A DNA stretch of 64,000 nt, taken from assembly GCF_002929375.1 (NCBI RefSeq), contig NZ_PJIP01000002.1, forward strand, positions 329,470 to 393,469. Direction: 5' to 3'. Positions 17,195 through 27,600 of this stretch are shown here, piece by piece. The notes below the pieces were generated by a model. That model was not told the DNA's origin. It saw only the letters and a program-made list of their open reading frames with translations, and did no database searches. The translations under genes were made by a program, and so were the position numbers. The DNA comes from Arthrobacter sp. DWC3. GTDB taxonomy: Bacteria; Actinomycetota; Actinomycetes; Actinomycetales; Micrococcaceae. Position 1 is the first letter of the stretch. Every line of letters begins with the position of its first letter.

Positions 17195-20100
17195 CTCCAA
17201 CTCACCCGCAGCTTCTTGCCCGGAACGGGATGGATCAGCTCCTCACTGATCTTTTTCCCCACCTCTTGAACCTCGACAATGCGTCCGACCACAAAGCTCG
17301 TTTCCATGCCTCGCTGCCGCTCCCGTTCCTCCTCCTCAAGGCGGATCCTATTGAGGTCAGCAAGTTTGCGGGAAAGCTCAGCTTCGCGCTCCTCCTGCTC
17401 ACGGCGCTGGGCTTCCAGCTTCGTCTGACGCTCCGCCTGCTCACGGCGCTGAGCTTCCAACTCCGCTTGACGCGCTGCGCGCTCCGCCGCAGCCTCACGC
17501 TCCGCCTCTTCACGTAAGCGAGCAGCTTTCTCCTCAATCCCCCGGCGTTTCTCCTCTTCAAGCCGGCGCCGCTCGACCTCGTCCGGGTCCTCGAGGAGTG
17601 CCTCAGTTGCTTCCCTTGCTGCGACTTCAAGCGCCGGCCTGAGCGGAGCGTGCAGCTCCGCCTGCCGCGCTACTTTCTGCAGCTGCGTCAGCGCTCGGGC
17701 TGCCCGTTCACCACCCAGCGCCGGCAGTCTTTCGATGAGGTTCCAATTTGCACCTTGAAGTGCCGCCACAATGTCTCCGGCGGAACTGATTGCATTGCCG
17801 ATTGATTGCGGCTCAACGGGCAGATCAAACTGCGCAAGTAGTTCGATTCTCGCCAACGGGTGCTCCGCCGCGGAGAGCGCCGCAACAAGGTCACGGCCAC
17901 GGGCAATAGCCTGCCAGCGCGCAGACGCCTCATCCAGACCGAGAATGTCACGGTGCGCCGACAGCTCTGTCACGGCATCCGCCGTCGTGCTCCGCACAGG
18001 ACGCACCTTGGAAACGAGCGCATCACTGAGGCGCTGCAGTGCAGCCGTCGACAAGTGGTACTCGTCAGCCCCTACCCCAAACGTGCTTTTGGCGCGGGTC
18101 AGTGCAGCCTGCCACTCCTCCTCGGACGGCAGGAGAGGCTCGCGCAGCAACATGTCGGTTGTGAGCGCGCCGATGCCTGGTTCGGGCATGCGAGCGCCTG
18201 CACGGTACCACTCACGGTCAGTAATCTTGGCCCATGTCAGAACGAACAGATCCATGGAGTCGGTCGTCAACCCCCGCTTGGTGAGCACATGGCGCAGTGT
18301 TCCGACGCTCACATCTCCGGCGCCCGCTGCTCGAGTAAATTCATCAAAGAATGCGAAGTGCTGAGGATTCAACGCATACGTTGTCTCACGCAGGGCTCCG
18401 ATACCGTATGCAGCTACAACACGGCGAACCCGAGTCCCGATAGACCTTTCGACATCTGACAGCCGTCCGCCGGCATCCACAGCTTTGCGCGCCAGCTCGA
18501 GGACAGCGTTCAGCTCGCTTCGACGGACTTCTTCGGTGCCTCGCTCGATCTCAGGGTGCTTGGGGTATCGCGCTGTTAATGCAGCACCGAGCACCGTTAC
18601 AACAGCGTCGCGCAACGTGGCCGTCGAGGGCTGCGCTGGTGAAAAACCGTCGGCAAGGGTTACAAAGTTTGTCCCGTTGACAAAACTTCCCAGATTTTCC
18701 TCGTTTCTCGCGTCGACACCGTAGGCCTGACGCAGAAGCGCGGCCAGCTGACTCCGCAGCGATTCGCGCTGACCAGTCAGCAGCCGTCGCGCCGGCTCAC
18801 GATCGTTCACGGGCAAGTTGGCTGCGTACTGGTCGAACCGGTCACCGGTGAGCAGGTACTCAAGCTGAACCAGTTTGCCGATGTCCTCCATACGCTGGGC
18901 TGTGAGGAAGTGCGGCACCCAAGCAATCGTGTCGCTTACAACACCTTCCTGCCGAAGAGTGTAGATACGCTCGACGTCGTCGGATGGAGCGCGGTCGTCC
19001 ATGTCATCAAACGGGAAGTCCACCACAAGCTTCCATCTGCCGTCCGAGGACTTCAGCGCCTCTACGGGGAGCGCCGCCTTATCTCGAATGTTCCCGAACA
19101 CGACGTCGACCGCTCGTTTCTGACCGCGCCAAATGTGATCAAGCGCATATTCGCCGGCATAGGAACCGGTAGTAGCGGCGCCGATTTCGGTGACGAGCGT
19201 GTCTCGGATTAGCCGACGACGGTTCGCGTAAGAGTCCTCCTGCGTGACGTGAGCAAGGATGGCGTCGAAGTCCACGCCCGTGAGCTGCAGGCTGATGACC
19301 GGGTCGGCGGTTGAACCAACGGTAATTTCGGAAAACTTCGCCTGCCACTCCGTGGCCATGGTCACGACCGGCCCTGATACGTTCCCACCGAACATTGACA
19401 CCACGCTGCCGTAATTGAGAGCAGCTAGCTTGGACGCCGTGAGATCCTTCAGCGACGTAGCGCCTGGAGCGATTGCCGCCACTAGAAGGGTCTTGGCGAG
19501 CCGGTCCTCACGTCGGAATGCGTGGTTTCGACCGAGAGCCCGGACATCGGTTTCACTGATCCGGTGTTTTTCCAGCAAATACGGTCGCATCTTGCCCCGA
19601 TAAAAGGTTGCGGCGGCCTCGAAGATCTTCACCATATCGTCGGTCAGCGGCTTTGCATCACCGAGCACGACCGCGTCGAACAGATCGCCGACCGGGATAA
19701 GGTCGCCAGCAGTCAGTTCGTCGCGCCCCCGATAGAGCAACTCGCTCATGATCTTAAGTGCGGTGCGCTCGCGTTGCATGATGGCCGACAGCGCAACCAT
19801 CCCATCCACGAGCGCCGGAGAGAACGGGTAAACCTTCTCGAAATCGACAGCACCGGACCCTGCCGCGTCTGTCAGCAAGTGCTTCCAGTCCGTGGGATTG
19901 GCTCGAATGCGTGCAACTGCAGTAGCAAGTGCGGCCTTACCCGCTGTGGATGTGGGAGTCAGCAGGCGCTTGTTCACAATCTCCGGCAAGTCCGCGGCGG
20001 CGAGCGTGATTTTATCGAATCTGTCTTCCCACCATTGGAACGAGTCCTCAAGTGCCACCTGCTCAGCACCTGCGTTACCTCCGCCGAGGAAGTCCTTGAG

Positions 20101-21045
20101 AGCGCGCTGGCGGGCGACGAACGAAACTATCGGAACTGCCATCTGCCCAGACCCGGTTTCAACGAGCTTGGCCACCTTGGAGGTCTCGTTCTGTATGAAG
20201 GCTGAGTCCCGCAGATGATTAGCGAGCCACAAAACTAGTTCGTCCAAGAAGAGCACCAGTCCGTCGTACCCCAGGCCTTTCGCGTGGGTGGTCATGATGC
20301 GCAGACCTTGGTCAATGGGCAACCACGCGGAGGTGGAGGTATAGGCCGGAAAGTAGGTTTGTACGAGCTTCGCAGCGACCGCCTGCCGGTCACGCTCGTT
20401 CGCAGTGCCATTGCTCGCTGCGTCAAGATCAGCGGGGGTTAAGCCACCATCGCTGAGGGCGCCGAGCACTGGATCAAAGTTGGCTTCAAACTTCGAGAAG
20501 AAAAGCTCGTCACCCATCTGAACCCGCAGCTCCTGAGCATTTCGAAACAGCAGGTCGCTTTGGTGCAGGACGGGCGCAGCAGCGTTCGAGTGCTTCGCTT
20601 TGACCGTGTTGATGTACCCCGAGAACAGGGCGGCTTCAAAAGACTCAGCACCAATCAAGTGGTAGTCGACGGCAAGAAATTTCCTAGACAGGACATCCGA
20701 ATGCTGTGCTATGACGGACTGCAGCCCGTCCAACGCGCGTGCCTGAGGGTTCCCAATGAGGAGCAGGTGCATCACGGCCATGTAGTGCGACTTACCTGCA
20801 CCGAACGAGCCATGGATAAATGCGCCCTTCGCGTTACCGCGGGTAAGCGCCGATTTCGCCAGAGTTAGGCCCTCGCCGAATGCTTCTGCAATCTTCTCAG
20901 TAACAACATAATCCTTGAGGGTCTGCTCGGCCGCGGGGACACCCTCATGAATGCGCATCACGAAGTCATCGTCGTGGACGGCCTCCGGAACGTGGATCGC
21001 ATCGCGCAGCATCATGGTTAGGGCGCCGGTGGTGGAGGTGGTCAT
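17185..21045 (-). CDS. pglY: BREX-2 ATPase PglY
   Basis: A 1286-residue ATPase starting at ATG 21045. Walker A is GSFGAGKS (79-86) in [18 protein letters not shown], and a Walker B-like [15 protein letters not shown] lies about 200 residues later. A large helical middle section follows. The last 150 residues contain a long charged coiled coil ([20 protein letters not shown] and repeats of [13 protein letters not shown]), then a beta tail ending LRVSWRWE. PglY is the large ATPase of type 2 BREX, equivalent in place to BrxC. The pglX stop lies 66 bases upstream, the only gap of that size in the operon, and the ribosome-binding site is weak. Confidence 0.93.
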   Translation of the reverse strand: MTTSTTGALTMMLRDAIHVPEAVHDDDFVMRIHEGVPAAEQTLKDYVVTEKIAEAFGEGLTLAKSALTRGNAKGAFIHGSFGAGKSHYMAVMHLLLIGNPQARALDGLQSVIAQHSDVLSRKFLAVDYHLIGAESFEAALFSGYINTVKAKHSNAAAPVLHQSDLLFRNAQELRVQMGDELFFSKFEANFDPVLGALSDGGLTPADLDAASNGTANERDRQAVAAKLVQTYFPAYTSTSAWLPIDQGLRIMTTHAKGLGYDGLVLFLDELVLWLANHLRDSAFIQNETSKVAKLVETGSGQMAVPIVSFVARQRALKDFLGGGNAGAEQVALEDSFQWWEDRFDKITLAAADLPEIVNKRLLTPTSTAGKAALATAVARIRANPTDWKHLLTDAAGSGAVDFEKVYPFSPALVDGMVALSAIMQRERTALKIMSELLYRGRDELTAGDLIPVGDLFDAVVLGDAKPLTDDMVKIFEAAATFYRGKMRPYLLEKHRISETDVRALGRNHAFRREDRLAKTLLVAAIAPGATSLKDLTASKLAALNYGSVVSMFGGNVSGPVVTMATEWQAKFSEITVGSTADPVISLQLTGVDFDAILAHVTQEDSYANRRRLIRDTLVTEIGAATTGSYAGEYALDHIWRGQKRAVDVVFGNIRDKAALPVEALKSSDGRWKLVVDFPFDDMDDRAPSDDVERIYTLRQEGVVSDTIAWVPHFLTAQRMEDIGKLVQLEYLLTGDRFDQYAANLPVNDREPARRLLTGQRESLRSQLAALLRQAYGVDARNEENLGSFVNGTNFVTLADGFSPAQPSTATLRDAVVTVLGAALTARYPKHPEIERGTEEVRRSELNAVLELARKAVDAGGRLSDVERSIGTRVRRVVAAYGIGALRETTYALNPQHFAFFDEFTRAAGAGDVSVGTLRHVLTKRGLTTDSMDLFVLTWAKITDREWYRAGARMPEPGIGALTTDMLLREPLLPSEEEWQAALTRAKSTFGVGADEYHLSTAALQRLSDALVSKVRPVRSTTADAVTELSAHRDILGLDEASARWQAIARGRDLVAALSAAEHPLARIELLAQFDLPVEPQSIGNAISSAGDIVAALQGANWNLIERLPALGGERAARALTQLQKVARQAELHAPLRPALEVAAREATEALLEDPDEVERRRLEEEKRRGIEEKAARLREEAEREAAAERAARQAELEAQRREQAERQTKLEAQRREQEEREAELSRKLADLNRIRLEEEERERQRGMETSFVVGRIVEVQEVGKKISEELIHPVPGKKLRVSWRWE

Positions 21046-21111
21046 CGGTAGAGGAATCCGTTCATTGGGTAGGTTGCCTTTTGTCGGCTGCGGGCGCGAA
21101 ACTCAAAATAA

Positions 21112-24100
21112 TCAGGCACGACGACGGCCTCGTGTTGCTGCCGGCGGTCGCCATGCGTAGGCGTCCTCGCGGGTCATCTGCAGTTGGGTCAGGAGTTGGT
21201 CGATCTGACCGGTGACCGCCTGCGCCGCGCTAGACCCGAACTCAGGCTCAAGCACGGTATGCCACTGGTGCAGCCACGGCTCCAGCTCGACCAGTCCGGC
21301 AACCAGTGGAACCAGAACCTCGTTCGATGCGCCAAGAGCCTGCTGGTTCATGATCTCTCGCACTAGGGCGATCGCCTGATCCCGGTGGTTCCAACCGGCC
21401 CAGCCCAGCACGACGGTATTGTCCCCTTCGCGGCCCACGCCCGGATAAAGCACGAACCGTTCCTTGGGCACGTCGAGCTTGCCACGGGCCCGCCAGTATT
21501 CAGCTTTTTGGAAGTCCGGCGTCGAGTATTTCGGCGGAACAGGAATCGTTACCTTCTCCCCGGCATCCTCCCGCCGCTGCAGATCCCACACCGTCTGCCA
21601 TTCACGGAACTTCTCCAGACCCGAGGGCTTGTACCGGTACGCAGCGAGATAGGGAACGGCATCGGCCTGAGCCAGAGCACCAATCACTGCCACCAAATCA
21701 GGTTCTGCTGTTCCCGTCAGCACCCGGGCCAGTTCCAGCAGGCGCTGGTCGTTACGCAGCAAGTCCGCCAGCTGGTACGCAGAACGCACGGTTGGACCCT
21801 GCTGGTCGCCCCATAGCTCTGCATCTTCGAGGCTGTCAAGGATCAGACCTTCCAGCGCCTCCTGAAGTTGCTTCTCCCACGAAGCCGTTGCCCACCGGCG
21901 CTTATACTCTGGACGCTCGAGGAGACGAATATTGCGATCCGTCTCCATAAGCGCGAGCCGCTTCTCCACGAGCGCGCGGTAATCTTCGGGCCACTCCCGG
22001 GGTATGTCAACTGTCGAAAGCGACCTGTGCCGTTCGAACCAAACCGATTCCTCGACTCCACTCTCGATACGACGCGCCAACATGATCTCAAACGCACGCT
22101 GCCCGAGCTGGATCGTATTAACGGCAGAACCGCCATAGGTCAACGGTTCGTCAACGAGGGCGTATAACCCATACGTCTCCCAGTCGAGCTCCTCCTGCTC
22201 GAAGACAAGACGCTCCCGCAATCTCAACCATTCGGCCTGCGCCGAAACCAACACATCGGCGAGCTGGCCTTCGGCACGGCTTGTGAGCCAACTTGAAATC
22301 ACTGTCCGTGGCCGCACCCCGTCAAGTGCTTGAGAGAATTCCTCCAAAGCAGTCCCGCGTGCTCCTGGGAGGGTCGCTGGGAGTGGAAACTCCTGCAGCT
22401 TTGTGCCAGTGAACTCGAAGAAGCGTTCCCACTCTTGGTCAGCGATCCCACCGCCGATTCCACCATTGCCCTTGTCGTGGCTAACCTGCTTAAGCCAGAA
22501 ACACGCTACGGAGCTGTTGAGCACACCGAGCAGCTCGAGGTGCTGTTCCTCTGTGGCCCCGTCCGGAAGTTTGATCACCGGTGCGGACTGCTTGAAGACT
22601 TTCCCACCTCGGTCAAGCACGAAGTGGTTGTGGGTCGCCACGAAAGCAAAAGTGATCAGCCTTTGGGAACGCAGTCTAGGCCAGTTAGGGAGGATATATT
22701 CCCCCCACCACATTCCTTTTTCTTCACGAGTTTTGCCGAAGGCGGACCCGGTGCGCAGGATGTTCCGAAAGGGCCAGAAGACGCGTTCAGCGAGTTTCGC
22801 CTCCCCCAGCGGGTAGGGGAAGACAGCGACGTCGTTGCCACGAATCTCGAAGTCACGAACAGTGTCCCCCTCGACGAACCGGCGCATCGGTACATCGTCC
22901 TGGCGTGCCGCAGCGGTACGGCGCCTCCTGACGAAGACCTCGTCGTCACCGGTGATCGCCGCGAATCCAATCGATTCAACGGATGAAGCTAAGGAAGTAA
23001 GACCGGCCGATTCAACAGCTTCCATCAGCCTGTTCGCGCCGCCACCGCTAAGTGACCAAGGAAAGGCCGAGAGCGTCTGACGAGTAAGGTCTGCGACGCT
23101 AACATAGGCGCCGTCGAATCCTGGGCTGTCGAGGTGCTCGGTGATTTCGGTCCAGACGAGTCCCTTGGCAGGATCTTGGGGCTGGCCGGGTTCGCCTCGG
23201 ACTCCGAGGACGGCCCGGATATCGCCTGAGACCGGCCTGCGTCGGCGTCCGATGAGGATGACCGTCGGGGTGCCGTGGCCGGGAATGTACGCCCCGGAGG
23301 TATCGATCACATGGGTCAGGTCCACCGGGTTATCCAGATGGTGACCCGCGAAGAGATCCTCAATCAGCTTCTTGCCGAACTCCCGTTTCATGAACGAGTT
23401 CGAGGTGATCTGACCGACGTGGCCGGCGCCCTGCCCGGTCCCGCCTCTGATCGCGAGACGGAAGAACAGCTCCATGAACGGCACCGACAGGGCATACTTA
23501 CCTGCCGCTGTCTTGTAGGCCTTCCGGTATGCCTGGTTGAGGACCTTGTCCTTAACGGTGATGTAGGGCGGGTTGCCCACCACGACGTGGTACCGCCCGG
23601 GCTCGAGGATATTGGCGTGTTCACCGAGGTCCTCGCTCGCATAGGCGTACGAGTTCCCGCCAAAGAGGGTGCTGGTAGCTCCCTGTTCGCCGAGCAGTGA
23701 ATCGCCGATGGCCAGGTGGAAGCCCCACTCCTCCACACCCACCAGGGACTTTTCCCCGGCGGCCACAATCCCGGCGACGGTGAGGCGGAAGCGGGCGATC
23801 GCCACGGCGAAGGGATTGAGGTCCACACCATGAATGGAGTTCATTGCCCTGCGCACTCGCTGCTTGGGATCCATGCCGGGTGCCTCGGCGGCCCACTGGC
23901 GGTTCAGGCGCTCAAAGGCTCCGAGCAGGAAGTGTCCTGATCCGCAGGTCGGATCGATCAGCTTCAGCCCGTCGACGCCGAACTCATTGATTGCCGGGGT
24001 AAGAGTGCGGTCGAGGATGAATTCTTCGACGAAGACCGGTGTCTGCAGCAGCGCGTACGTCTTCTTCGCATGCTCGGAGAGATCCTGATACAAGTCGCCC

Positions 24101-24681
24101 AAAAAACGCGTACTCAGGTCGGGGTCGGTAAAGTCATGCACCAGCGCCCCGTCGGCGTCGGTCCTGCGCCAGAAATCGAGGAGGCCCTTAGCTGCCTCGG
24201 CGCTGATCTCAGCGGTCCAGACGGGGTTGTGCCGGGGGTCGACGAGGGCCGCCCCAGCCGGCTGGGCCGCAAGCACCCGAAAGGACTGCTGAAGCCAGTC
24301 ACGGTCATGGTGACTGGTATTGGTCCGGAAATACGCGGTCTGGTTCTCCCGTGCACGCAAGGTGCGGTTATCCGGGCCCGCAATCCAGCCAACCGGCACC
24401 GGCATTCCGTTAAGGGTGGCGCCGGCTAGCAGATCGTTATCCTCGCAGAACCGGATGAACGTCGTCGCCAGAATCCACGCGACAGCCGCCTGATCAACCT
24501 CATTATCCCGCCACGAAGACCACGACAACCCCGTGCGCTCGCGCCGGAGAGCCTCAGCGTGCTGCTGCTGCAAAGACGCCCCCCACACGGTGCCCGGGTC
24601 ATCGGCACGCGCCTTAAGATCAGCCTGCAGGACCCGGAGCTGAGACCGGAGACCGGCGAGAAGGGCGGACGAGACGATCAT
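21112..24681 (-). CDS. pglX: BREX-2 adenine-specific DNA methyltransferase PglX
   Basis: A 1189-residue protein from ATG 24681, overlapping the pglW stop as ATGA. SAM-binding motif I is LIDPTCGSGHFLLGAF (DPTCGSGHF at 243-251), VDLNPFAVAIARFRL is the following acidic motif, and the catalytic motif NPPY is at 370-373, as in N6-adenine methyltransferases. The long C-terminal region after about residue 600 should carry the target-recognition domain (segments such as VFRNI-like PFRNILRTGSAFGK and VLNSSVACFWLKQ, typical of type IIG/PglX enzymes). It marks host DNA at the BREX recognition site and takes part in exclusion. It appears intact, with no homopolymer tract suggesting phase variation. Confidence 0.95.
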   Translation of the reverse strand: MIVSSALLAGLRSQLRVLQADLKARADDPGTVWGASLQQQHAEALRRERTGLSWSSWRDNEVDQAAVAWILATTFIRFCEDNDLLAGATLNGMPVPVGWIAGPDNRTLRARENQTAYFRTNTSHHDRDWLQQSFRVLAAQPAGAALVDPRHNPVWTAEISAEAAKGLLDFWRRTDADGALVHDFTDPDLSTRFLGDLYQDLSEHAKKTYALLQTPVFVEEFILDRTLTPAINEFGVDGLKLIDPTCGSGHFLLGAFERLNRQWAAEAPGMDPKQRVRRAMNSIHGVDLNPFAVAIARFRLTVAGIVAAGEKSLVGVEEWGFHLAIGDSLLGEQGATSTLFGGNSYAYASEDLGEHANILEPGRYHVVVGNPPYITVKDKVLNQAYRKAYKTAAGKYALSVPFMELFFRLAIRGGTGQGAGHVGQITSNSFMKREFGKKLIEDLFAGHHLDNPVDLTHVIDTSGAYIPGHGTPTVILIGRRRRPVSGDIRAVLGVRGEPGQPQDPAKGLVWTEITEHLDSPGFDGAYVSVADLTRQTLSAFPWSLSGGGANRLMEAVESAGLTSLASSVESIGFAAITGDDEVFVRRRRTAAARQDDVPMRRFVEGDTVRDFEIRGNDVAVFPYPLGEAKLAERVFWPFRNILRTGSAFGKTREEKGMWWGEYILPNWPRLRSQRLITFAFVATHNHFVLDRGGKVFKQSAPVIKLPDGATEEQHLELLGVLNSSVACFWLKQVSHDKGNGGIGGGIADQEWERFFEFTGTKLQEFPLPATLPGARGTALEEFSQALDGVRPRTVISSWLTSRAEGQLADVLVSAQAEWLRLRERLVFEQEELDWETYGLYALVDEPLTYGGSAVNTIQLGQRAFEIMLARRIESGVEESVWFERHRSLSTVDIPREWPEDYRALVEKRLALMETDRNIRLLERPEYKRRWATASWEKQLQEALEGLILDSLEDAELWGDQQGPTVRSAYQLADLLRNDQRLLELARVLTGTAEPDLVAVIGALAQADAVPYLAAYRYKPSGLEKFREWQTVWDLQRREDAGEKVTIPVPPKYSTPDFQKAEYWRARGKLDVPKERFVLYPGVGREGDNTVVLGWAGWNHRDQAIALVREIMNQQALGASNEVLVPLVAGLVELEPWLHQWHTVLEPEFGSSAAQAVTGQIDQLLTQLQMTREDAYAWRPPAATRGRRRA

Positions 24682-27600
24682 GCAGAATCTCCAGTCAAAG
24701 TAGCGCGCTCAAATTGGGGTGCAGCACCATCAACGAGCTGAGTCAGGTCGCGCGGAAGGTCAATCCAGCCGCTCGGGCCCAGCGGTACTGACCGGCCTTC
24801 CAGCATTGGGGCGCGGGCATCCCCGGGCTTGGCCACCAGGAGCCACCGCGCGGCGGGGCGTTTGGTGCCGGTGTCGAGCAGGGTCGCAAGCAATGAGGTC
24901 ATGCCGTACCGAACCAGAGGTCCTGCATTGGTCAGCAGAAGCGGCCCTTCTGCGCCGAGTCGCTCGCTCCAGATGGGTTCGACGGCTCCCTGCACGACGT
25001 TCAGCAGTGATTTCCACTCCTTGCTGTCGCGGTCAAGGGCGTCATAGCCCAGCAACCCCCTCCAGATGCCACCGGCCTTCTCAATCCTTGCTTTGGACGC
25101 GCGGATGACGAGATCTGCGACGTCAAGGATCCCGACATCGAACCGCGAGGCCAAGGCGCCTGTGGCGGCGACGTACCGCTTAGGCGTCACGGTGAGTGTC
25201 AGCGCGGCGTGCCGGCCAAGTGACTCGGTAAGTTTGCGGGTGATTTCGGCTGCTGGAATGGCGGTGAATTGCGTGGTTGACATGGTCCCTGTTCTGGACA
25301 GGACAGTGCTCTTGGGTGCGTAGAGGCCGTCCTGATTGACCAACTCCGGATACAGCTCCCGCATCAGGGCATCGAGATTGTCAGAGCTCGGCACCGGCGC
25401 GGTTAAGTGGGGGAAGCGCGCGTTGAGGGTACGCCGCACCGCCATCTGGCTGATGGACCTCCCAGGCTTCCCGCGCATCGCGTGTTCCAGCGCCTCCTTG
25501 ATCGGCAGGGAACGCGGGTACAGCTCGTTGAACCCCGAGAAGGCCGCGGTCTGGCTCGCTGCAGCAGCCAAGCGCAGCAGACGGGTGTCGCTCACCTCCC
25601 ACTGGTCGGTGCTTCCGAGTTCATCAACGAGGGCACGGAGCTCAGTAGTTGCTGTACTGGCGGCGATAACACCCCCTGCAATCAAATCGTCGGCCTTGCT
25701 CCCTAGTTCACTAGCCAGGTCGTTCAGCAGGTCTGCGGGGGGAATGATGGCGTCCTCCGCATCCCCGCCCTGCTCGCTCAGCGCCAGAAGATTGGGTTTG
25801 GCTGCACGGCGTCGTAGCACGAACACAGGATGGGTATCGCGTGCGTCAAACTCGACGATCGCCCGAACAAGGGCCGTGCCGTACGCCAAACGCTCAGTGC
25901 CGTCGAGCGTAGAACCGCGGAGGGTCAGAAGCGCACCGACCGCTTCTGGCACCGTCATGACTCGCCCTGCGTCTCCGATGATTTTGGCTAACTCGTCACG
26001 CGCTGTCAGGAATGGCTGATCCTTGGACCATTTGCCGACGGCGTCGTCGAGCATGCTGGTAACGCGTTCACGAGTGGTCTGGAACGTGGCTGCCATGTCG
26101 GCCGCGGTGGGCCACGACGCATCGCCTACAAGGCCGAGGAGCCCGTGTGCGATGGGCCTGTCCCCTGCGGGGAGCATTTCGAGGAGGTTGTCGACAACGC
26201 GGTTGACCCCGAGCGTTGCCTCGGTGCCCTGAGCAGGCTCGACCGGGCGCAGTGCCGTACGCCACTGGGAGATACGCGCTTGAATCTCCTTACGATAGGT
26301 CTCTCCCAGGCCTCGGATGCCGTTGATTTTCACTGGATGAACACCGAGAATGTCAGCCACCGTCACGATTCCGTCGAGCCGCCGCAGGGCGGACAATGCC
26401 TGCGCTGACAAGCCGGACTGTTCCAGCAGCGTCTCAAGCATCACGTTTGAGGCGAGCTCATCGTCCTTCTGCCTCGCATCGTCGTCATGAGCAAGACTTA
26501 TAAATGTGCGCTGCCAGGCATGCAGCAGGTCCTCGACGTTGGCAAACCGCTCCTCCACATCCGGTGACAACGCCTTCTTGAACAGCTCGGAGAGAGGCGC
26601 GCTTACGGCAGGATCGAACGAGGTCGGCTCAATCACCGGCCGATCAGAGGTATTCGCAGGTGCGCTTGCGCCGTTAGACCACCACGGCAGCACGCCGGTA
26701 GCCATCTCAAAGAGGGTGGCCGAAACAGACCACAATTCAGCCGCGCCATCATAGCGGGTGCGTCGTCCGACCCCTAGAAAGGGGTCGACGTAACCGGGGG
26801 TACCGGAAGCAGTGTTATCCAGCGGTTCCCTGGCCAAGGAGAAATCGAAGAGAGTCAGATGAGGCTTACGAGAGCCAGGGTCCGGCGCGATGCCGAGATT
26901 CGCAGGCTTGATGTCCCGATGGAAGACACCCCTTGCATCGTTCAGATAGGTCATCGCCTCCAAAAGGTCAGTGCCCCAGCGCTGCAGCTGTTCCAGGGTT
27001 GACTGGCCCTCCTTAACCAACCGAGTGGCGAGGGTCTCCTTCCCTGCGTCCGTCATGAGCAGAACGCTGCGTCCGCCCAGCTCGAGCTTTTCGACAAGCC
27101 GAACGATGCGGGGGTGGTCAAGCCCCTCCAGTACCTCTGCCTCAAGGTCGATTCTGCGACCGGCGGCGCCATCACGAGCGATCTTCAGGATGACTTCCTT
27201 ATCTTCGCCAGTCTCGTCGTCGAGCACTCCAAGAGCAACGCCGGATGAACCCTCACCGCGGCGACCCGCCACAAGGAAACGCTCACCGATCATGTCGCCG
27301 GTTTGAGCATCGAGAGGATCAGTGACCTCTTCCGGCGGTGCCTCATTGTCAGGACGACGCACTTCATACCAAGCGAGGCGCACCAGTTCCAGCGCGTCCT
27401 CCATCGAAGCAGGACGCGCAGCCTCCTCCACCGTGGTCAATTCCGCTACGACGTCGGCGAGGGCGTCTGGCAGCGCGGCGGTAACCGCCCTCGGATCAAA
27501 CCGGCCTTCCCTCTGCTGGACCTCCTGTACCTCAGCGATTGTTGTCGCCGGTGCCTTCCCTGTGAGGATCAGGAACGCCAGGGCCCCAAAACCAAAAATG